A DNA stretch of 18,334 bases, from the NCBI GenBank assembly GCA_964394585.1, contig CAYMYI010000090.1, positions 1 through 18,334 on the forward strand, in the 5' to 3' direction. This DNA is from CAYUJH01 sp964394585. Lineage in GTDB: Bacteria; Bacteroidota; Bacteroidia; Cytophagales; Flammeovirgaceae. The position numbers were made by a program, and so were the translations under genes. The notes under the pieces are model-generated. The model did not search any database and was not told where the DNA came from. It saw only the letters and a program-made list of their open reading frames with translations. Below, one piece after another: positions 14,582-18,334 of this stretch (position 1 is the stretch's first letter; every line of letters begins with the position of its first letter).

Positions 14582-15031
14582 ATGAAGAAAGTTTTTGAAA
14601 ATCCTTACACAATCATTTATGATATATCGGATGAAATCCCCCATACGATGCTTGTGTATTGGGTTGGTTTCTTCCAAAAGAATGATGAGGAAGCGATGTA
14701 AGGATGCCAGGCTACAATCGACTATCTTACTACGGGAAATATCAAATTGATGATTTCTGAACACACCCAAACAGAAGGAGTCGATGTAGATTTTTTGGAT
14801 TGGTTGCACGAATCGTACTTCCCTGATTGCGTTGCTAATGGGATGATGTTCGAGGTACTCGTACAGTCGGAGCATGATATTGGCGCTATTTCTATCGACT
14901 TAGTGTACGATGAAGCCGACTTCCACAAAAAAATTGAAAAAGGTGAATTGCTTACCTACAAGGTAAATACACTTGAAAAGGCAAAAGTATTGGGGGCGAA
15001 ACTCATTGGAAACTGGGCAAAAGTTTCATAA
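14582..15031 (+). pseudogene. STAS/SpoIIAA-like gene interrupted by one in-frame TAA
   Basis: From the ATG at 14582 the frame gives 39 residues (MKKVFENPYTIIYD ... QKNDEEAM), then TAA at 14699-14701, and continues in the same frame without another stop to 15031. Ignoring the stop yields a 149-codon product. Its pattern (Y..IYD, LVYWVGF, a helix, then LMISEHTQTEGVDVDFLDWL, PDCVANG, and a final VNTLEKAKVLGAKLIG) resembles the small SpoIIAA/STAS-fold proteins common in Bacteroidota. The first strand and helix of such a fold would be lost if translation restarted at the ATG at 14750. Most simply a nonsense mutation or a sequencing error; stop-codon readthrough is less likely. The end lies 11 bases from the converging UbiA-family gene. 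Confidence 0.6.
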
Positions 15032-15042
15032 AAGTCCGTTTG

Positions 15043-15915
15043 TTATAAAACCAGAATAATGAGTACTCCACTGAGCATAACGCCTTTTAAAAAATTGCTC
15101 AAAAACCGAAAGCTGTTTTGCGTATCGGCGTAGTAGAGCCGATACACAAAAAAAGATGCAGGCAGCAACATTAGCAAGAAATACCCCTGCAAAATGGGGA
15201 TATTGGCTTGCCATACGATAGCAACTACTGTCGCGATAAAGCCTATAAGCACTACATATAAAAATTGTTTGGTTTTACGATAGCCCCATAAAATAGGCAA
15301 CGTTTTGCAACCATATGTCCGATCGCCACGGAGGTCTTCCATATCTTTCACTATTTCCCGAATGAGTGTAGTGAAAAAAGCAAAGGTGGCAAACACATAC
15401 ACCAGCGGATCGTGTTGATTGAAATATACTGCTACAACCCATACTGAAGCACCGGTGAGTATAGAAATGGTGAAATTGCCTACAAAGGGAAGGCGTTTGA
15501 GTTGGTTGGAATATAACCACAATAAAAAACCTGAGAAAAAATTGATAATTCCTACATAGGTGGAAAGCGCAAAACCTATGGAAATCCCTATAAAATTCAA
15601 GATGAAATGACCCATCATCGCTGTGCGGCGTTTGAGTTGATGCCCCACCACTACCTTCTCAGGTTTATTGATAAGATCGATTTTAATATCGTAATAATCG
15701 TTTATTATGTAACCTGCCGATGCAATAAGTACCGTGGAGAATACCAATAGCGCAAAAGGTATATCGAGTAAATGAGCGACCCATTGGCTTTTAGGCCCAA
15801 TGATACTGATGCGTACCAGATATTCGGTAAGCACAATGATGAGCAAGTTTGGGAACCGAATTAGATGATAAAAACCTATTACGGTGCGCCGCCATGATTT
15901 CAGGGTCGCCTTCAT
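15043..15915 (-). CDS. UbiA-family prenyltransferase
   Basis: 290-residue polytopic membrane enzyme with about nine hydrophobic helices. The two Asp-rich metal and diphosphate-binding motifs are intact: NDYYDIKID (72-80) in the first conserved loop and DMEDLRGD (191-198) in the second. RFPN (20-23) and YSNQLKR near 135-141 are also typical. It transfers an isoprenoid diphosphate to an acceptor. Bacteroidota paralogues of this form are commonly annotated as geranylgeranylglycerol-phosphate geranylgeranyltransferase-like, suggesting an ether-lipid step, but menaquinone (MenA) or haem (CtaB) roles cannot be excluded. No isoprenoid or quinone gene lies beside it. It is divergent from hisG. Confidence 0.88.
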   Translation of the reverse strand: MKATLKSWRRTVIGFYHLIRFPNLLIIVLTEYLVRISIIGPKSQWVAHLLDIPFALLVFSTVLIASAGYIINDYYDIKIDLINKPEKVVVGHQLKRRTAMMGHFILNFIGISIGFALSTYVGIINFFSGFLLWLYSNQLKRLPFVGNFTISILTGASVWVVAVYFNQHDPLVYVFATFAFFTTLIREIVKDMEDLRGDRTYGCKTLPILWGYRKTKQFLYVVLIGFIATVVAIVWQANIPILQGYFLLMLLPASFFVYRLYYADTQNSFRFLSNFLKGVMLSGVLIILVL

Positions 15916-16072
15916 GCCGATTTAACACGATTCAATTAGTTTCCGTTTGCGAAAGTAACAGAAGCCTTTGAGATGCTAGCCGTTCCATTTGTTTATTTCC
16001 TCTAACTTTTATCATTTCGCAACAAATCAGTCAAAACATCTATTTGGTATCTAAATTAAAGTCAACCTCCTT

Positions 16073-16933
16073 ATGGAAAACAAAATACGGCTCGCCGTAC
16101 AAAAATCAGGGCGTTTGAGCGAAGGATCTATGCAACTTATTCGCAACTGCGGCATTAGCGTTAGCAATGGCATTGGAAAATTAAAAGCTGTTGCCTCTAA
16201 CTTTCCTATCGAATTTCTTTTTCTGCGCGACGACGATATTCCGGGCTATGTTGCCGATCACATTGCCGACATTGGTATTATCGGGGAAAATGTATACGCA
16301 GAAAAGCAAAAAGATGTGGAAATTGTACACCGATTAGGATTTTCAAAGTGCAGACTTTCCTTAGCAATTCCAAAATCGGCACACTATACAGATATTTCAT
16401 ACTTTCAGGGAAAAGCAATTGCTACATCGTACCCTAACTTACTGCGCAACTACTTGGAGGGCGAAGGGGTAAAAGCCGATATTCACGAAATTAGCGGATC
16501 AGTAGAAATTGCCCCGAGTATTGGACTTGCCGAAGCTGTTTGCGATATCGTAAGTTCAGGTAGCACGTTGTTTACCAATGGTTTGAAAGAAGTGGAAACC
16601 ATTTTTCGCTCAGAAGCGGTAATGGTAGCACATAAAGCACTCTCTGAAGAAAAAAAAGAGATTTTAAACCAACTTCTGTTCCGAATAGAATCGCTGCAAA
16701 ATGCCAAAAACAACAAATATATATTGTTAAATGCGCCCAAATCGGCAATAGAAGATATCAAAGCTTTATTGCCCGGGATGAAAAGCCCTACGGTGATGCC
16801 CCTCGCTGAAGAAGATTGGGTTTCCATCCATTCTGTGATTAATGAAAATGATTTTTGGGCACAAATTGAAGCCATAAAAGCTGCCGGTGCACAAGGGATT
16901 CTAGTAGTGCCTATCGAAAAGATGGTATTGTAA
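16073..16933 (+). CDS. hisG: ATP phosphoribosyltransferase, long form (HisG)
   Basis: 286-residue enzyme catalysing the first step of histidine biosynthesis, joining ATP and PRPP. Its length and C-terminal domain (about 212-286, YILLNAPKSAIEDIKALLPG ... GAQGILVVPIEKMVL) identify the hexameric long form, which is feedback-inhibited by histidine and does not need HisZ. The catalytic part shows KSGRLSEGS near the N-terminus, DIGIIGENV near 66, and the PRPP-binding region from SGSVEIAPSIGLAEAV to SSGSTL (141-166). It lies 35 bases before hisD, probably cotranscribed. No histidine-rich leader peptide was seen in the 150-base spacer upstream. Confidence 0.96.
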   Translation: MENKIRLAVQKSGRLSEGSMQLIRNCGISVSNGIGKLKAVASNFPIEFLFLRDDDIPGYVADHIADIGIIGENVYAEKQKDVEIVHRLGFSKCRLSLAIPKSAHYTDISYFQGKAIATSYPNLLRNYLEGEGVKADIHEISGSVEIAPSIGLAEAVCDIVSSGSTLFTNGLKEVETIFRSEAVMVAHKALSEEKKEILNQLLFRIESLQNAKNNKYILLNAPKSAIEDIKALLPGMKSPTVMPLAEEDWVSIHSVINENDFWAQIEAIKAAGAQGILVVPIEKMVL

Positions 16934-16968
16934 AAACAGAGTAGTTTATTTTTAGTGATTGATACACC

Positions 16969-18258
16969 ATGATTGAAGTTAACCGATATCCACGAACTGA
17001 AGTGTGGGACGCGCTGCTCACACGTCCGATGATGGATTTTTCAGAAATTGAAGCGCAAGTAAAACCTATTTTGGAGCAAGTAAAGTCCGAAGGCGATGCA
17101 GCAGTAAAAGCGTTTAACGAAAAATTCGATAAAGTTTCGTTGGATAATTTGAGAGTATCCAAAGAGGAAATTGAACAGGCAGCATCTTTGGTAAACCGTA
17201 ACCTCCGCAACGCAATTTTGCATGCTAAAACCAACATCGAAAAGTTTCATATTCTCCAAAAAGAACTTGTAAAAAAAGTAGAAATATTAGAAGGCGTTAC
17301 TTGCTGGCGAAAATCGGTTCCTATTCAAAAAGTAGGACTTTACATTCCGGGAGGTACTGCCCCTTTATTTTCCACTGTACTTATGCTAGCGGTGCCTGCT
17401 GCTATTGCAGGCTGCCCTGAAATTGTGTTGTGCACACCTCCTAACCGAGAAGGAAAAATTCATCCGGCAATTTTATTTGCTGCAAAAGAAGCCGGTGTAA
17501 CTCAAATTTTCAAAGTTGGAGGTGCACAAGCAATTGCCGCCATGACTTACGGCACCGAATCAATCCCGGCCACGTACAAAATTTTTGGACCCGGAAACCA
17601 ATATGTTACAGCAGCTAAACAACTCGCTCAAAATGAAGGGATCGCTATCGACATGCCTGCAGGTCCTTCCGAAGTATTGGTAATGGCAGATGAAACCGCC
17701 AACCCAATTTTTGTCGCCGCTGATTTATTATCGCAGGCGGAACATGGTGCCGACAGCCAAGTAGTACTTGTGAGCGTAAGTTCTCACCTGATAGATCAAG
17801 TGCAAGAAGCACTGCAAAAACAAGTAGCTCTTTTGCCTCGTAAAGAGATTGCTCTAAAAGCCCTACGCAACAGCCGCATCGTGCTGCTTGAAAGCTTTAC
17901 TAAAGCTATTGAATTCACTAACGCATATGCCCCTGAGCATCTAATCATAGCCATGCAAAATGCACGCGAAATTGCCGATAAAATTGTAAATGCAGGCTCC
18001 GTTTTTGTTGGGCATTACACGCCAGAATCTGCCGGTGATTATGCTTCCGGCACGAATCACACGCTCCCTACCAACGGATATGCTCGTAACTATAGCGGCG
18101 TTTCGCTCGATAGTTTCTTTAAAAAGATTACATTTCAAGAAATCACTTCGGAAGGGCTACGCCGCTTAGGCCCTACAGTAGAAATTATGGCGCAAGCTGA
18201 GCAACTCGATGCCCACAAAATGGCTGTGAGCGTCCGTTTAAAATCGCTTAAAAAATAA
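16969..18258 (+). CDS. hisD: Histidinol dehydrogenase (HisD)
   Basis: 429-residue zinc enzyme performing the last two oxidations, histidinol to histidine, with NAD. The zinc ligands are present: Q256 and H259 in LLSQAEHGADSQ, D357 in SAGDYASGTNH and H416 in LDAHKMAVS. The catalytic pair is E323-H324 in APEHL. NAD-binding stretches such as GLYIPGGTAPLFSTVLM and KVGGAQAIAAMTYGT are intact. Full length for the family. It follows hisG by 35 bases and is closed by a strong terminator 23 bases after its stop, so hisC and later genes are not visibly on the same message. Confidence 0.97.
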   Translation: MIEVNRYPRTEVWDALLTRPMMDFSEIEAQVKPILEQVKSEGDAAVKAFNEKFDKVSLDNLRVSKEEIEQAASLVNRNLRNAILHAKTNIEKFHILQKELVKKVEILEGVTCWRKSVPIQKVGLYIPGGTAPLFSTVLMLAVPAAIAGCPEIVLCTPPNREGKIHPAILFAAKEAGVTQIFKVGGAQAIAAMTYGTESIPATYKIFGPGNQYVTAAKQLAQNEGIAIDMPAGPSEVLVMADETANPIFVAADLLSQAEHGADSQVVLVSVSSHLIDQVQEALQKQVALLPRKEIALKALRNSRIVLLESFTKAIEFTNAYAPEHLIIAMQNAREIADKIVNAGSVFVGHYTPESAGDYASGTNHTLPTNGYARNYSGVSLDSFFKKITFQEITSEGLRRLGPTVEIMAQAEQLDAHKMAVSVRLKSLKK

Positions 18259-18281
18259 AAAGTTTAAACGGTAGAAATCAG

Positions 18282-18325
18282 AAAGACCTTTCCCAAGTCG
18301 TTAGCCGGCTTGGGAAAGGTCTTTT
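18282..18325. terminator. Strong intrinsic terminator after hisD
   Basis: A perfect 16-bp stem (18282-18297 with 18309-18324) encloses an 11-base loop. The right arm ends in TCTTTT on the plus strand, and the left arm contributes TTTC on the minus strand. It is the strongest hairpin in the window and closes the hisG-hisD unit. The window ends nine bases later. Confidence 0.85.
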
Positions 18326-18334
18326 GCAGATAAA

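Overview
The window looks like a chromosomal segment of a Bacteroidota bacterium, most likely from the Cytophagales or a related aquatic lineage (inference). The support is the gliding-type ABC transporter genes gldA-gldF-gldG, several start-proximal matches to the Bacteroidota promoter core TAnnTTTG, few Shine-Dalgarno sequences, and an estimated G+C in the low to mid 40s percent. Most of the window is ordinary core metabolism; the unusual material is concentrated between about 6.6 and 8.8 kb and at 14.58-15.03 kb.

Layout. At the left a MarC-family membrane protein (minus) diverges from a secreted M28 metallopeptidase with a C-terminal fibronectin type III-like domain (plus). A bidirectional terminator separates the peptidase from a minus-strand operon read gldA, gldF, gldG, then a DUF4340 protein, which together form an ABC-2 type transporter with accessory periplasmic-facing subunits. 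Upstream of gldA lies about 570 bp without a gene. It contains a perfect 12-bp palindrome of LacI-operator type, strong hairpins with a possible alternative pairing, and a plus-strand intrinsic terminator, so it may encode an undescribed small RNA. Next, all on the minus strand, come a degenerate HNH plus AP2 DNA-binding protein, a ParA ATPase, and a small ribbon-helix-helix-like protein overlapping parA. These three resemble plasmid or mobile-element functions that have become resident in the chromosome.

From 9.1 kb the plus strand carries pdxA (vitamin B6 biosynthesis), a secreted START-domain protein, and coaX (type III pantothenate kinase). A second run follows: a very acidic unknown protein, dtd (D-aminoacyl-tRNA deacylase), and a membrane-anchored neutral-ceramidase-family protein. 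A terminator separates these from a small minus-strand lipoprotein. Next is a plus-strand STAS/SpoIIAA-like gene split by one in-frame TAA, facing a minus-strand UbiA-family prenyltransferase. The window ends with hisG (long, allosterically regulated form) and hisD, followed at once by a strong 16-bp-stem terminator, so the visible his unit has only two genes.

No rRNA, tRNA, insertion sequence or CRISPR array was recognised. The best candidates for something new are the structured intergenic region upstream of gldA, the apparently nuclease-dead HNH-AP2 protein beside ParA and its small partner, and the stop-interrupted STAS-like gene.
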